The notes: a model not told the origin generated them from the letters alone. Positions 1 to 9,149 are shown, numbered from the stretch's first letter. The stretch is 64,000 nt of DNA from Flavobacterium turcicum (GCF_011365745.1 NZ_JAAOBY010000001.1:124001-188000), one strand, 5' to 3'. Translations and numbers: made by a program.

Positions 1-819
1 TTAAATCAGAAAGTTATGACTATTGAAGAATCCGAAACTATAATTCTGGTACAAACAGAAAGCGAATCTTTTTCGTGCTCCAAATTATTCAATAGTATTT
101 ACCACAAACAAAAAGCGGAAAACCAAACTAAATATCCCGTTTTACAACAGCATTTTATAGGTTGGTTTATCAAAAGTGAGCAAGCTGTTTTCAATAATGA
201 GCAAGCCACGTTCATGGATTTTTCGGTAGCACAAAAAGGAAATACTCGTTTTATGTACGTGTTGCCAACCTCTAAAACCGAAGCTTTACTGGAATACACT
301 TTGTTTTCGCACCAACATTTAAAGAAAGAAGAATACGAAAACGAAATCCAACAATACATTCAAAAATTGGGGGTTACAAACTACGAAATCGTTGAAAAAG
401 AACAAGGCAGCATCCCGATGACGTGTTACCCTTTTTGGAAATCAAATACTAAAAACGTCATCAACATTGGTACTTCTGGCGGTTGGACCAAGGCGAGTAC
501 GGGTTACACTTTCAAAAATTCCGATAAAAAATCAAGTGAATTGGTAGCCTTTCTACAAGGAGAAAACGACTTTACTAAGTTTCATAAAAAAACAAAATTC
601 TGGTATTATGATTTGCTGTTGTTAGACATTTTAGACCGAAAAAACGAATTGGGTTCTCACATTTTTTCTTCGATGTTCAAAAAAGGAAATCCAGCGGTTA
701 TTTTTAAATTTTTGGACGAAGAAACTTCACTAAAAGAAGATATTCAGGTGATTTTAAAATGTCCGAAAATGTTGTTTATCAAAGCCATTTTTCACGTGGC
801 TTCCAGAGCAATAAAATAA
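1..819 (+). CDS. crtY: Lycopene beta-cyclase, C-terminal part (cut by window edge)
   Basis: The reading frame is open from the first base, so the 5' part of the gene lies outside the window; about 272 codons are visible. The enzyme closes the rings of lycopene to give beta-carotene, a step towards the yellow carotenoids of flavobacteria. The visible part has the family's conserved glycine/threonine segment (G-T-S-G-G-W-T-K-A-S-T-G-Y, about two thirds of the way in) and the later WYYDLLLLDIL and FLDEETS blocks typical of flavoprotein lycopene cyclases. The N-terminal FAD-binding motif is not in view. The assignment is by recognition of the family pattern. No other carotenoid genes are visible, because the window starts here. 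Confidence 0.85.
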   Translation, partial: LNQKVMTIEESETIILVQTESESFSCSKLFNSIYHKQKAENQTKYPVLQQHFIGWFIKSEQAVFNNEQATFMDFSVAQKGNTRFMYVLPTSKTEALLEYTLFSHQHLKKEEYENEIQQYIQKLGVTNYEIVEKEQGSIPMTCYPFWKSNTKNVINIGTSGGWTKASTGYTFKNSDKKSSELVAFLQGENDFTKFHKKTKFWYYDLLLLDILDRKNELGSHIFSSMFKKGNPAVIFKFLDEETSLKEDIQVILKCPKMLFIKAIFHVASRAIK

Positions 820-854
820 CAATAAAACTATAACAAAACTTTATACTTGAACAC

Positions 855-884
855 TTATTCTTGAATGTAAACTTTGTAACTTTG
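855..884 (+). promoter_or_regulatory. Putative promoter of the bacilliredoxin gene
   Basis: TAACTTTG at 877-884 matches the Bacteroidota -7 element TAnnTTTG. The -33 element is weak (TTA at 855-857, 19 bases upstream) instead of TTG. The start codon follows at 920. Confidence 0.5.
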
Positions 885-919
885 CAGGACTTAATTACTA
901 ATGATTTAAAATAAAAGAT

Positions 920-1330
920 ATGTATCCAGAAGAAATGGTAAAACCAATGCAAGCAGAACTTACTGCAGCAGGTTTTCAAGATTTACATAGTGCCGAAGCA
1001 GTAGAAAACGCATTAAAAGCAGAAGGAACAACGCTAGTAGTTGTAAACTCGGTTTGTGGTTGTGCTGCACGTAATGCACGCCCAGGAGCAAAAATGAGTT
1101 TAGAAGGTGGAAAAAAACCAGATCAATTAATTACTGTTTTTGCAGGAGTTGATAAAGATGCTGTTGATGCTGCAAGACAACACATGTTCCCTTTTCCTCC
1201 ATCATCGCCAAGTATGGCTTTGTTCAAAAACGGAGAATTAGTACACATGCTAGAGCGTCACCACATTGAAGGTCGCCCAGCAGAACTAATTGCTGAAAAC
1301 CTAAGAGACGCTTTCAACGAGTATTGCTAA
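920..1330 (+). CDS. BrxA/BrxB family bacilliredoxin
   Basis: This is a thioredoxin-fold protein of the YphP/YqiW (DUF1094) family, 136 residues, which is the usual size. Family members remove bacillithiol from S-bacillithiolated cytosolic proteins. The redox motif is Cys46-Gly-Cys48 in the segment VNSVCGCAARNARPG, a CxC form typical of the family. There is no signal peptide, so it is cytosolic. The ATG at 920 follows a TAnnTTTG box at 877-884, and a clear terminator follows the stop, so it is probably a single-gene unit. The family assignment is strong. The thiol substrate in this organism is inferred from the family. Confidence 0.93.
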   Translation: MYPEEMVKPMQAELTAAGFQDLHSAEAVENALKAEGTTLVVVNSVCGCAARNARPGAKMSLEGGKKPDQLITVFAGVDKDAVDAARQHMFPFPPSSPSMALFKNGELVHMLERHHIEGRPAELIAENLRDAFNEYC

Positions 1331-1352
1331 TACCTGTCAAAGTATAGAATTT

Positions 1353-1379
1353 AAAACCACGTTTCGGCGTGGTTTTTTT
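1353..1379 (+). terminator. Rho-independent terminator of the bacilliredoxin gene
   Basis: A nine-base stem (AAAACCACG / CGTGGTTTT) with a six-base loop is followed by a run of T, 22 bases after the stop codon. Confidence 0.9.
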
Positions 1380-1430
1380 GTTTACGACAAACTTGTCACT
1401 CTGACGAAGGAAGAGTCATTGATAATTCCA

Positions 1431-1505
1431 AAGCTTCCAGCCTTTTGAAGGCTGGAAGCTTTCAAAAAGGATTTCTCCCGAAGCTTCAGGACTATCTGGG
1501 TTAGA
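1431..1505. repeat. Rearranged copy of the intergenic hairpin repeat (copy A)
   Basis: A perfect 12-base inverted repeat (AAGCTTCCAGCC, 1431-1442 and 1450-1461, loop of 7) is followed by AAAAAGGATTTC and, after about 17 unrelated bases, by CTATCTGGGTTAG. These two conserved blocks are the same as in copies C (7481-7566) and D (53578-53655), but the AATCCAGCT end block is absent, so this copy looks truncated or rearranged. Confidence 0.55.
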
Positions 1506-1603
1506 GGACATTTTGTGCTAAAAAGAAATACTGGAATTAATAAGCAATTAACTCAATCAAAAAATCAACTCTGAGAACTGAATTTTCTATCAACCACAAC
1601 TCC

Positions 1604-1681
1604 CCTAGCCCAGATGGAAACGGCATCCTGTTGTGGCGGGGTTCGCCACAACAGATATAGTGAACAGCTGGAAATAGCTCC
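1604..1681. repeat. Intergenic hairpin repeat (copy B)
   Basis: It starts with CTAGCCCAGAT and ends with AGCTGGAAATAGCTCC. The centre is a perfect 11-base stem (CTGTTGTGGCG, 1628-1638 and 1644-1654) with a 5-base loop. The ends match copies C, D and E in this window while the stem sequence does not. It lies in the spacer between the bacilliredoxin gene and trhO, where no coding sequence is evident. Confidence 0.75.
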
Positions 1682-1758
1682 AAAAAAATAAACCATTAAG
1701 ACTTTAAGGAAAACTAAGCATCTGTTTATTGATTGCGAACCTTAGTCTCTTCAAATCT

Positions 1759-1789
1759 TTGCGCCTCTGAACCTTTTTGCCTACTTTTG
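1759..1789 (+). promoter_or_regulatory. Promoter of trhO
   Basis: TTG at 1759-1761, a 20-base spacer and TACTTTTG at 1782-1789 fit the Bacteroidota TTG-N-TAnnTTTG promoter. The start codon is 36 bases downstream. Confidence 0.65.
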
Positions 1790-1824
1790 CAAAAAATACA
1801 TTTCTCACTTAAACTGTTTATAGC

Positions 1825-3192
1825 ATGCAACTGTACAACACCTTAAGCGCAGAGGAAAGAGCCATCATGATTGATGATGCCGGAAAACAAAGACTCACTT
1901 TGTCATTCTATGCTTATGCGCAAATTCAAGATCCAACTCAATTTCGTAATGATTTATTCCGCGCTTGGAATCCTTTGGATGTTTTAGGCCGAATTTATGT
2001 CGCTAGAGAAGGTATAAATGCACAATTATCATTGCCTGCCGATAATTTTTATGCCTTCAAGGACACCGTTGAAGCGTACGATTTCATGAAAGGGATGCGC
2101 TTGAATATTGCAGTGGAGCATGACGATCATTCGTTTTTGAAACTAACGATTAAGGTGCGTGACAAAATTGTTGCCGATGGTTTGAACGATGAAACTTTTG
2201 ATGTGACCAACATAGGTGTGCACCTAAAAGCGAAAGAATTCAACGAAATTCTAGATGATCCCAACACGATTGTAGTCGATTTTAGAAACCATTACGAAAG
2301 TGAAATAGGCTATTTTAAAGGCGCCATCACTCCTGATGTAGATACGTTTAGAGAGTCGTTGCCAATTATTAATGAACAATTAAAAGATTTTAAGGAAGAC
2401 AAAAACTTGGTGATGTATTGCACTGGAGGAATTCGTTGCGAAAAAGCATCGGCTTACTTTAAACACCAAGGTTTTAAGAATGTTTTTCAGCTGGAAGGTG
2501 GTATTATCAACTACGCCAAGCAAATAAAAGAAGAAAATCTAGAGAGCAAATTTATAGGTAAAAACTTTGTTTTTGACCACCGTTTGGGCGAAAGAATTAC
2601 AGATGATATTGTTTCGCAATGCCATCAATGTGGTGCGCCTTGTGATGTGCATACCAATTGCGAAAACGAAGGTTGTCACTTGCTTTTTATTCAGTGCGAT
2701 TCTTGCAAAGAAAAAATGCAAGGTTGTTGTTCGGTTGAATGTGTGACTGTAATTCACTTACCTGAAGAAGAGCAAAAAGCCATTCGCAGAGGAATAAAAA
2801 ACGGAAATAAGATTTTCAAAAAAGGAAAATCAGACAAGTTGCTTTTTAAAAACAATGCCGATCCGTTAGCAGCAATTCCTGATTTGACTGAATTGGCAAA
2901 AAGAAAACCGATTGCAAAAAAAGCAGTAAAAATTAAGAAAGAATATTTGGGCAAAGGCGCTCACTTTTTCCCGAAATCAAATATTGGTCAGTTTTTAATT
3001 GAAGAAAATGAGTTGAAAATAGGCGATAGTGTAATGATAAAAGGCAGCACTACCGGAGAACAAATTATGAACATTGAGGAAATGATGGTGAACGGAACGG
3101 CGCAACAAAAAGCCATTGCTGGAGATACTTGTACTTTCAAATTACCTTTCAGAATTCGGTTATCAGACAAACTATACCGCATTGTAGAATAA
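1825..3192 (+). CDS. trhO: tRNA uridine(34) hydroxylase TrhO (rhodanese-like)
   Basis: TrhO (YceA) makes 5-hydroxyuridine at the wobble position 34 of tRNAs, the first step towards cmo5U/mo5U, in the cytosol. The N-terminal region (about residues 1-120) has the acylphosphatase-like fold region with the REGINAQLS block. A rhodanese domain follows, with the active cysteine at residue 199 in [13 protein letters not shown] cysteine-rich segment comes next (about 270-310; [18 protein letters not shown]). The protein is 455 residues, about 100 longer than the E. coli enzyme; a Lys-rich C-terminal extension accounts for this, as in other Bacteroidota. It has its own promoter and terminator. Confidence 0.92.
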   Translation: MQLYNTLSAEERAIMIDDAGKQRLTLSFYAYAQIQDPTQFRNDLFRAWNPLDVLGRIYVAREGINAQLSLPADNFYAFKDTVEAYDFMKGMRLNIAVEHDDHSFLKLTIKVRDKIVADGLNDETFDVTNIGVHLKAKEFNEILDDPNTIVVDFRNHYESEIGYFKGAITPDVDTFRESLPIINEQLKDFKEDKNLVMYCTGGIRCEKASAYFKHQGFKNVFQLEGGIINYAKQIKEENLESKFIGKNFVFDHRLGERITDDIVSQCHQCGAPCDVHTNCENEGCHLLFIQCDSCKEKMQGCCSVECVTVIHLPEEEQKAIRRGIKNGNKIFKKGKSDKLLFKNNADPLAAIPDLTELAKRKPIAKKAVKIKKEYLGKGAHFFPKSNIGQFLIEENELKIGDSVMIKGSTTGEQIMNIEEMMVNGTAQQKAIAGDTCTFKLPFRIRLSDKLYRIVE

Positions 3193-3219
3193 CTCAACTG
3201 CCGTAAAACAAACAAAACC

Positions 3220-3253
3220 AACCCATTGCAAAACCATTTGCAGTGGGTTTTTT
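3220..3253 (+). terminator. Terminator of trhO
   Basis: AACCCATTGCAAA pairs with TTTGCAGTGGGTT (one G-T wobble) around a four-base loop, followed by T residues, 28 bases after the stop codon. Confidence 0.85.
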
Positions 3254-3291
3254 AGTATAATTTTATGAGTGATTGCTCCAAATTGGCGTTG

Positions 3292-3320
3292 TTGCATAAA
3301 ATTAAAAAATACTATCTTTA
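3292..3320 (+). promoter_or_regulatory. Promoter of the ricT-gldH-PBP operon
   Basis: TTG at 3292-3294, 18 bases, then TATCTTTA at 3313-3320, one base off TAnnTTTG. It precedes ricT by 57 bases and no other candidate is visible for the three closely packed genes that follow. Confidence 0.55.
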
Positions 3321-3377
3321 CAAATTAAACGTTTTAAGAACTTAAGTTGTGCTTGTCACAACACTACATATACGATT

Positions 3378-4685
3378 ATGGCATGTACAAGTTGTTCAAC
3401 CTCTGATGGTAGCGCACCAAAGGGTTGCAAAAATAATGGAACTTGCGGCACCGATAGCTGCAATAAATTGACGGTTTTTGATTGGCTTTCGAATATGAGT
3501 TTGCCTAACGGCGAAGCCCCTTTTGACTGTGTAGAAGTACGTTTCAAAAACGGTCGTAAAGAATTTTACCGCAATACTGAAAAACTTACTTTGAGTATTG
3601 GTGATATTGTTGCCACGGTAGCATCACCTGGTCACGACATCGGTATTGTTACTTTAACTGGAGAGTTGGTTCGTATTCAAATGAAGAAAAAAGGAGCCAA
3701 CCCAAACAGCAACGAAATTCCAAAAATTTACCGTAAAGCATCACAAAAAGACATTGATATTTGGTCTGCAGCACGTGACCGCGAAGAGCCAATGAAGGTT
3801 CGCGCACGTGAATTGGCCATTGCTCAAAAACTAGAAATGAAAATTTCGGATATTGAATTTCAAGGAGACGGATCAAAAGCTACGTTTTATTACACCGCAA
3901 ACGATCGAATCGATTTTAGAGCATTAATCAAAGATTTTGCTAAAGAATTCAGTACGCGTATTGAAATGAAACAAGTAGGTTTCCGTCAAGAAGCAGCTCG
4001 TTTGGGCGGAATTGGCTCTTGCGGAAGAGAGTTATGTTGCTCTACTTGGTTAACTGATTTTAGAAGTGTAAATACCTCAGCAGCACGTTACCAACAACTG
4101 TCCTTGAACCCTCAAAAACTTGCAGGGCAATGTGGTAAACTAAAATGCTGCTTGAATTATGAGCTAGACACTTACATGGATGCCTTAAAGCATTTTCCTG
4201 ATTTTGAAACCAAATTAAGCACCGAAAAAGGAGATGCTATTTGCCAAAAACAAGATATTTTTAAAGGATTGATGTGGTTTGCCTATACCAACAATTTTTC
4301 GAATTGGCATGTACTAAAAATTGATCAAGTCAAAGAAATTATTGCTGAGAATAAGCTTAAAAATAAAGTGTCATCACTTGAAGATTATGCTATTGAGGTT
4401 ATTGTGGAGCCGGAGAAAAACTTTAACAATGCCATGGGTCAAGAAAGTTTAACACGTTTTGACCAGCCAAAAGGCAAGAAAAAGAACAACCGCAAGCGTA
4501 AACCAAATCCGGAAAACGCTATTGTTGCTAACGGAGCACCTAAACCGCCACGCCCTAAAAACAACAATAACAAACCACAAAACGCAAACAAACCAGCCAA
4601 TACAAATAAGCCAGCACCTGCTGACAAGAAACCGGCAGGCCCTAGAAAACCAATAATTATTACTAAAAATGTGGATAAAAAATAG
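3378..4685 (+). CDS. ricT: PSP1 domain protein, RicT-like
   Basis: The PSP1 domain (roughly residues 45-300) is recognisable from VEVRFKNGRKEFY, the central FYYTANDRIDFRALIKDFA block and the cysteine clusters GSCGRELCCSTWL and GQCGKLKCCLNY. In Bacillus the homologue RicT (YaaT) belongs to a three-protein Fe-S complex (RicA/RicF/RicT) that supports mRNA maturation by RNase Y. The role in Bacteroidota is inferred. The N-terminus adds six more cysteines in the first 28 residues. The last 80 residues are a low-complexity Lys/Asn/Pro tail, a possible nucleic-acid-binding extension. The end overlaps gldH by 17 bases, so the two are translationally linked. Confidence 0.85.
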   Translation: MACTSCSTSDGSAPKGCKNNGTCGTDSCNKLTVFDWLSNMSLPNGEAPFDCVEVRFKNGRKEFYRNTEKLTLSIGDIVATVASPGHDIGIVTLTGELVRIQMKKKGANPNSNEIPKIYRKASQKDIDIWSAARDREEPMKVRARELAIAQKLEMKISDIEFQGDGSKATFYYTANDRIDFRALIKDFAKEFSTRIEMKQVGFRQEAARLGGIGSCGRELCCSTWLTDFRSVNTSAARYQQLSLNPQKLAGQCGKLKCCLNYELDTYMDALKHFPDFETKLSTEKGDAICQKQDIFKGLMWFAYTNNFSNWHVLKIDQVKEIIAENKLKNKVSSLEDYAIEVIVEPEKNFNNAMGQESLTRFDQPKGKKKNNRKRKPNPENAIVANGAPKPPRPKNNNNKPQNANKPANTNKPAPADKKPAGPRKPIIITKNVDKK

Positions 4686-5148
4686 TGCGTTTTTTTTATT
4701 AGCAGTCTTACTTCTTGCCTCTTGTGATGAGAAAAGAAGTTTTGACGAATATAAATCTGTCGGTCCAGCTTGGCACAAAGACAGTACCGTAACCTTTGCT
4801 ATTCCGGCTCTTGATTCGACCAAGAGATACAACTTGTTTGTCAATTTAAGAGCGAACAACAATTACCAATACAACAATTTGTTTTTAATTGTTGCTATGG
4901 AATTACCTAACGGATTTACAAAAGTGGACACGCTAGAGTACGAAATGGCCGATGTTGACGGAACACTTTTAGGTGATGGATTTTCGGATGTGAAAGAAAG
5001 CAAACTTTTTTACAAAGAAAACGTCCGACTGCGTTCAAAATACAAAGTACACATCAAACAAGCAGTTCGCGAAAACGGAAAAGTTCCTGGAGTTACAGCA
5101 CTTAATGGGATTACAGATGTAGGTTTTAGAATCGAAAAAAAAGAATAA
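4669..5148 (+). CDS. gldH: Gliding motility lipoprotein GldH
   Basis: GldH is one of the lipoproteins needed for Flavobacterium gliding and for a working type IX secretion system. The sequence starts with a short hydrophobic signal peptide ending in a lipobox (LLASC, Cys19), then DEKRSFDEYKSV, which fits the GldH family, and is 159 residues long, the usual size. It is an envelope protein. The ATG lies inside the end of ricT, and the PBP1A gene follows after 9 bases. The ricT-gldH-PBP order is common in Flavobacteriaceae. Recognition is by overall sequence pattern and context. Confidence 0.9.
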   Translation: MWIKNSAFFLLAVLLLASCDEKRSFDEYKSVGPAWHKDSTVTFAIPALDSTKRYNLFVNLRANNNYQYNNLFLIVAMELPNGFTKVDTLEYEMADVDGTLLGDGFSDVKESKLFYKENVRLRSKYKVHIKQAVRENGKVPGVTALNGITDVGFRIEKKE

Positions 5149-5157
5149 TATAGTTTT

Positions 5158-7467
5158 ATGGCAATCAAAAAAAATAACACTAGCACAAAAAGCGAGATTA
5201 AAGACGTCGCTTACTACCAAAAGAAATTTTGGAAAATTTTCTTTATCGGATTAGGAAGTATTGGTTTATTCTTCCTATTTGCCTCTTGGGGACTTTTTGG
5301 CTCTATGCCGTCCTTTGAAGATTTAGAAAATCCAGATTCTAACTTAGCCACCGAAGTCATCTCTGCTGACGGAGTAGTTATTGGAAAATATTTTGAAAAA
5401 AACAGATCGCAATTAAAGTATTCTGATTTACCAAAAAACCTAGTTCAAGCCCTTGTTGCTACTGAGGATGCTCGTTTTTATGATCACTCTGGTATTGACG
5501 GTCGTGGTACTCTTAGAGCAATTTTTAGCCTAGGAACTAGCGGTGGAGCAAGTACGTTGACACAACAACTTGCCAAACAATTATTTCACGGAGAAGGTTC
5601 AAAGTTTCTTCCTTTTCGAATTGTACAAAAAATAAAGGAATGGATTATTGCTATTCGTTTAGAAAGACAATACACTAAAAATGAAATTATTGCCATGTAC
5701 TGCAACGTGTATGACTTTGGAAACAATTCAGTTGGAGTAAGTTCTGCTGCCAAAACGTATTTTTCTAAGGAGCCAAAAGACTTAACCATAAGTGAGTCGG
5801 CAATATTAGTGGGAATGTTCAAAAACTCTGGTTTGTACAATCCTGTTCGCAATCCGCAAGGTGTAAAAAACCGTCGCAATGTGGTGCTTTTGCAAATGCA
5901 AAAAGCCGATATCATTTCGGAAAATGAAAAAGTAAGATTACAAAGTTTACCAATTAAATTGAACTTTAAACTCGAGACTCATAAAGACGGAACTGCAACT
6001 TATTTTAGAGAATATTTGCGTGATTACATGAAAAAATGGGTAGAAGAGAATAAAAAGCCAGACGGATCGGATTACGATATTTACAAAGATGGTCTTAAAA
6101 TTTATACTACTATTGATTCAAGAATGCAGTTGCACGCCGAAGAAGCTGTAAAAGCGCACATGGCCAACTTGCAAGAGGAGTTTTTTAACCAATCTAAAGA
6201 CAACAAAAACGCTCCTTTTGTTAATATTTCTGCTGTAGAAACGCAAAAAATTATCAACCAAGCTATGAAATCCTCTAGCCGTTGGTCGGTAATGAAATCA
6301 ATGGATAAAACCGATGACGAAATCATAAAATCTTTTAGCGAAAAGACCAAAATGAAAGTCTTTACCTGGAAAGGCGAGCGCGATACCATCATGACGCCTC
6401 TTGATTCTATCCGTTACTACAAACACTTTTTACAATCAGGATTGATGGCGATGGAGCCACAAACCGGAAACATCAAAGCTTGGGTAGGCGGTATTAATTA
6501 CAAATATTTCCAGTACGACCACGTAGGTCAAGGTGCTAGACAAGTAGGATCTACTTTCAAACCGTTCGTTTACGCTACTGCTATCGAACAGTTAAATATG
6601 TCACCTTGCGACTCAATTGTGGATGGTCCGTTCATGATTCGTAAAGGGCGTCACCACGTAACCGAAGATTGGGAACCAAAAAACTCTGACAACAAATACC
6701 GCGGAATGGTAACCTTAAAAAGAGGTTTGGCCAACTCGATCAATACTGTTTCTGCAAAATTAATTGACAAAGTTGGTCCTGAAGCTGTTATCGATTTAAC
6801 ACATAAACTAGGAGTAAAATCAGAGATTGTAACGCAACCATCAATTGCCTTAGGAGCGGTAGAAATCACCGTTCAAGACATGGTAGCTGCTTACAGTACT
6901 TTCGCTAATCAAGGAGTGTATGTAAAACCACAATTCATCACCAAAATTGAAGATAAAAGCGGTGTTGTAATTTACGAGCCTATTCCAGAATCACATGATG
7001 TATTGAACAAAGACATTGCGTACGCAGTGGTGAAATTACTAGAAGGAGTAACCGAAGGCGGTTCAGGTGACCGTTTGCGTACAACCGGAGGTGGTAATGG
7101 AGACAACCGTTGGACAGGATATCCGTATGCTTTTAGAAACCCAATTGCAGGAAAAACAGGAACTACACAAAATCAATCGGACGGTTGGTTTATGGGAATG
7201 GTACCTAACTTAGTAACCGGAGTTTGGGTAGGTTGCGAAGACCGTTCGGCCCGTTTCAAAAGTATCACTTACGGTCAAGGAGCAACAGCTGCTTTGCCAG
7301 TTTGGGGTTATTTCATGAAACTTTGTTACGAAGATCCAGCGCTAAAAGTATCCAAAGAACCTTTTGAAAGACCGGCTAACTTATCTATCAAAGTAGATTG
7401 TTATGTTCCGAAAAAAGTAGTAGACACGACTGCTGTAGAACAAGATACAGAAGAATTTGAATTGTAA
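5158..7467 (+). CDS. Penicillin-binding protein 1A (bifunctional transglycosylase/transpeptidase)
   Basis: A class A PBP that polymerises and cross-links peptidoglycan. After a short cytosolic part, one membrane helix spans about residues 24-45. The GT51 glycosyltransferase domain follows, with the catalytic glutamate in ATEDARFYDHSGID and the GGASTLTQQLAKQLF block. The transpeptidase domain has Ser465-Thr-Phe-Lys468 (SxxK), the SxN motif in RGLANSINTV and Lys666-Thr-Gly (KTGT). All catalytic motifs are intact. At 769 residues it is a normal class A length. It is the last gene of the ricT-gldH unit. Confidence 0.95.
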   Translation: MAIKKNNTSTKSEIKDVAYYQKKFWKIFFIGLGSIGLFFLFASWGLFGSMPSFEDLENPDSNLATEVISADGVVIGKYFEKNRSQLKYSDLPKNLVQALVATEDARFYDHSGIDGRGTLRAIFSLGTSGGASTLTQQLAKQLFHGEGSKFLPFRIVQKIKEWIIAIRLERQYTKNEIIAMYCNVYDFGNNSVGVSSAAKTYFSKEPKDLTISESAILVGMFKNSGLYNPVRNPQGVKNRRNVVLLQMQKADIISENEKVRLQSLPIKLNFKLETHKDGTATYFREYLRDYMKKWVEENKKPDGSDYDIYKDGLKIYTTIDSRMQLHAEEAVKAHMANLQEEFFNQSKDNKNAPFVNISAVETQKIINQAMKSSSRWSVMKSMDKTDDEIIKSFSEKTKMKVFTWKGERDTIMTPLDSIRYYKHFLQSGLMAMEPQTGNIKAWVGGINYKYFQYDHVGQGARQVGSTFKPFVYATAIEQLNMSPCDSIVDGPFMIRKGRHHVTEDWEPKNSDNKYRGMVTLKRGLANSINTVSAKLIDKVGPEAVIDLTHKLGVKSEIVTQPSIALGAVEITVQDMVAAYSTFANQGVYVKPQFITKIEDKSGVVIYEPIPESHDVLNKDIAYAVVKLLEGVTEGGSGDRLRTTGGGNGDNRWTGYPYAFRNPIAGKTGTTQNQSDGWFMGMVPNLVTGVWVGCEDRSARFKSITYGQGATAALPVWGYFMKLCYEDPALKVSKEPFERPANLSIKVDCYVPKKVVDTTAVEQDTEEFEL

Positions 7468-7480
7468 AATTTTCTTTTGG

Positions 7481-7566
7481 AGCCAATCCAGCTATACGTA
7501 GCAATCTTCTTAAAAGCGATGAAAAATCGCTTTTAAAAAGGATTTCCACTGTTATCTGGGCTAGTG
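7481..7566. repeat. Intergenic hairpin repeat (copy C)
   Basis: It lies in the spacer after the PBP1A gene, in the opposite orientation to copy B. It begins GGAGCCAATCCAGCTATACG just upstream of 7500 and ends GATTTCCACT...TATCTGGGCTAG. The centre is a perfect 11-base stem (TTAAAAGCGAT, 7510-7520 and 7526-7536) with a 5-base loop, the same geometry as copy B but an unrelated stem sequence. It may also act as a transcription terminator, as no separate one is seen for the operon. Confidence 0.75.
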
Positions 7567-7628
7567 TATTCGTCCTTAAAACTCAATTCATCAATAGATT
7601 AAAATTCGATAAATAGCACCTTATTTTT

Positions 7629-8327
7629 ATGATTAACAAAAAAGTAAATACCGTTCAAGATGCACTTCAAGGCATTGAAAATGGCATGACTATCATGCTA
7701 GGCGGTTTTGGATTATGTGGAATTCCAGAAAATAGTATTGCCGAATTGGTTCGAAAAAACGTAACCGATTTAACCTGTATTTCGAACAATGCCGGTGTAG
7801 ATGATTTTGGACTTGGATTGCTTTTGCAAAAGCGCCAAATAAAAAAAATGATCTCATCTTATGTTGGTGAAAATGCCGAGTTTGAGCGTCAGATGCTATC
7901 AGGAGAACTCGAAGTTGAATTGACTCCTCAAGGAACTTTGGCCGAAAAATGCCGTGCTGCACAAGCGGGAATTCCTGCGTTTTTTACACCTGCAGGTTAC
8001 GGTACTGAAGTAGCCGAAGGAAAAGAAGTTCGCGAGTTTAATGGCAAAATGCACATCATGGAACTCGCTTACAAAGCTGATTTTGCTATAGTAAAAGCAT
8101 GGAAAGGTGATGAAGCAGGTAATTTAATTTTTAAAGGAACAGCTCGTAATTTCAATTCTAGCATGGCTGGAGCTGCAAAAATTACCATTGCCGAAGTAGA
8201 AGAACTTTTGCCCGTAGGCGCATTAGACCCTAATGAAATTCACATTCCAGGAATTATGGTACAACGCATTTTTCAAGGAGAAACGTTTGAGAAAAGAATT
8301 GAACAACGAACTGTGAGACAAAAGTAA
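7629..8327 (+). CDS. scoA: 3-oxoacid CoA-transferase subunit A
   Basis: Alpha subunit of succinyl-CoA:3-ketoacid (or acetoacetate) CoA-transferase, which moves CoA between succinyl-CoA or acyl-CoA and acetoacetate in ketone-body and butanoate use. The glycine-rich motif [12 protein letters not shown] near residue 28 and [20 protein letters not shown] near 120 are family hallmarks. At 232 residues it has the expected size for a separate A subunit. The B subunit gene follows 91 bases downstream, so the two presumably form the enzyme together. Which CoA donor is used cannot be read from the sequence. Confidence 0.93.
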   Translation: MINKKVNTVQDALQGIENGMTIMLGGFGLCGIPENSIAELVRKNVTDLTCISNNAGVDDFGLGLLLQKRQIKKMISSYVGENAEFERQMLSGELEVELTPQGTLAEKCRAAQAGIPAFFTPAGYGTEVAEGKEVREFNGKMHIMELAYKADFAIVKAWKGDEAGNLIFKGTARNFNSSMAGAAKITIAEVEELLPVGALDPNEIHIPGIMVQRIFQGETFEKRIEQRTVRQK

Positions 8328-8418
8328 TATTCAGTTTGCAAAGAATTATATGGACTTCAGTTTTATGATTTAAGAATACTCAAATTATAAAAACCTTACC
8401 AGTTTCAAAAATAAAATT

Positions 8419-9078
8419 ATGGCTTTAACAAAAGAAGATATAGCAAGAAGAATTGCCAAAGAAGTACAAGACGGCTATTATGTTAACCTAGGAATTGGAA
8501 TTCCTACCTTGGTGGCTAATTATGTTCGTACCGATATTTCGGTTGAATTTCAAAGTGAAAATGGCGTATTAGGCATGGGACCATTCCCTTTTGCAGGAGA
8601 AGAAGATGCAGACATCATTAACGCCGGAAAACAAACCATAACTACCTTACCTGGCGCATCATTTTTTGACTCGGCCTTGAGTTTTGGGATGATACGCTCT
8701 CAAAAAGTAGATTTAACCATTCTAGGCGCTATGGAAGTTGCCGAAAATGGAGATATCGCCAACTGGAAAATCCCAGGTAAAATGGTAAAAGGTATGGGTG
8801 GCGCAATGGATTTAGTGGCTTCTGCCGAAAATATCATTGTAGCCATGATGCACGTAAACAAAGCAGGTGAATCAAAAATCCTTAAAAAATGCTCTTTACC
8901 ATTAACGGGCGTAGGTTGCGTTAAAAAGGTAGTAACAGAGCTTGCGGTACTAGAAGTTACCTCGGCAGGTTTTAAGCTTTTAGAGCGCGCGCCAGGAGTT
9001 ACAGTAGAACACATAATCGCTTCTACTGAAGCTAACTTGATAATTGAAGGTGATATTCCTGAAATGGATATCAACTAA
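8419..9078 (+). CDS. scoB: 3-oxoacid CoA-transferase subunit B
   Basis: Beta subunit partner of the preceding gene. The catalytic glutamate that forms the glutamyl-CoA thioester is Glu47 in SENGVLGMGP, and GIGIPTLVANY near residue 25 is the conserved nucleotide/CoA region. The length of 219 residues is typical. The 91-base gap from scoA holds no recognisable gene. A strong terminator follows at 9096-9133. Confidence 0.94.
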   Translation: MALTKEDIARRIAKEVQDGYYVNLGIGIPTLVANYVRTDISVEFQSENGVLGMGPFPFAGEEDADIINAGKQTITTLPGASFFDSALSFGMIRSQKVDLTILGAMEVAENGDIANWKIPGKMVKGMGGAMDLVASAENIIVAMMHVNKAGESKILKKCSLPLTGVGCVKKVVTELAVLEVTSAGFKLLERAPGVTVEHIIASTEANLIIEGDIPEMDIN

Positions 9079-9095
9079 TCGACATCAAATCCTAT

Positions 9096-9133
9096 AAAAA
9101 AACCTCAAATGAAATTCGTTTGAGGTTTTTTTA
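9096..9133 (+). terminator. Terminator of the scoAB unit
   Basis: A-rich stem AAAAAACCTCAAA pairs with TTTGAGGTTTTTT around a nine-base loop; the A and T runs on both sides allow it to work for the converging gene at 9150-9542 as well. Confidence 0.88.
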
Positions 9134-9149
9134 TGGCTTTTAAGTACTA

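Noticed and set aside
2539..2757. Open frames antisense to trhO and to other long genes across the window
   Set aside because: They lie opposite well-supported genes, start at poor positions and resemble no family; they are reading-frame shadows.
7468..7628. Possible riboswitch or small RNA upstream of scoA
   Set aside because: The structured part is explained by the dispersed hairpin repeat (copy C), which occurs beside unrelated genes; no known ligand-binding fold was recognised.
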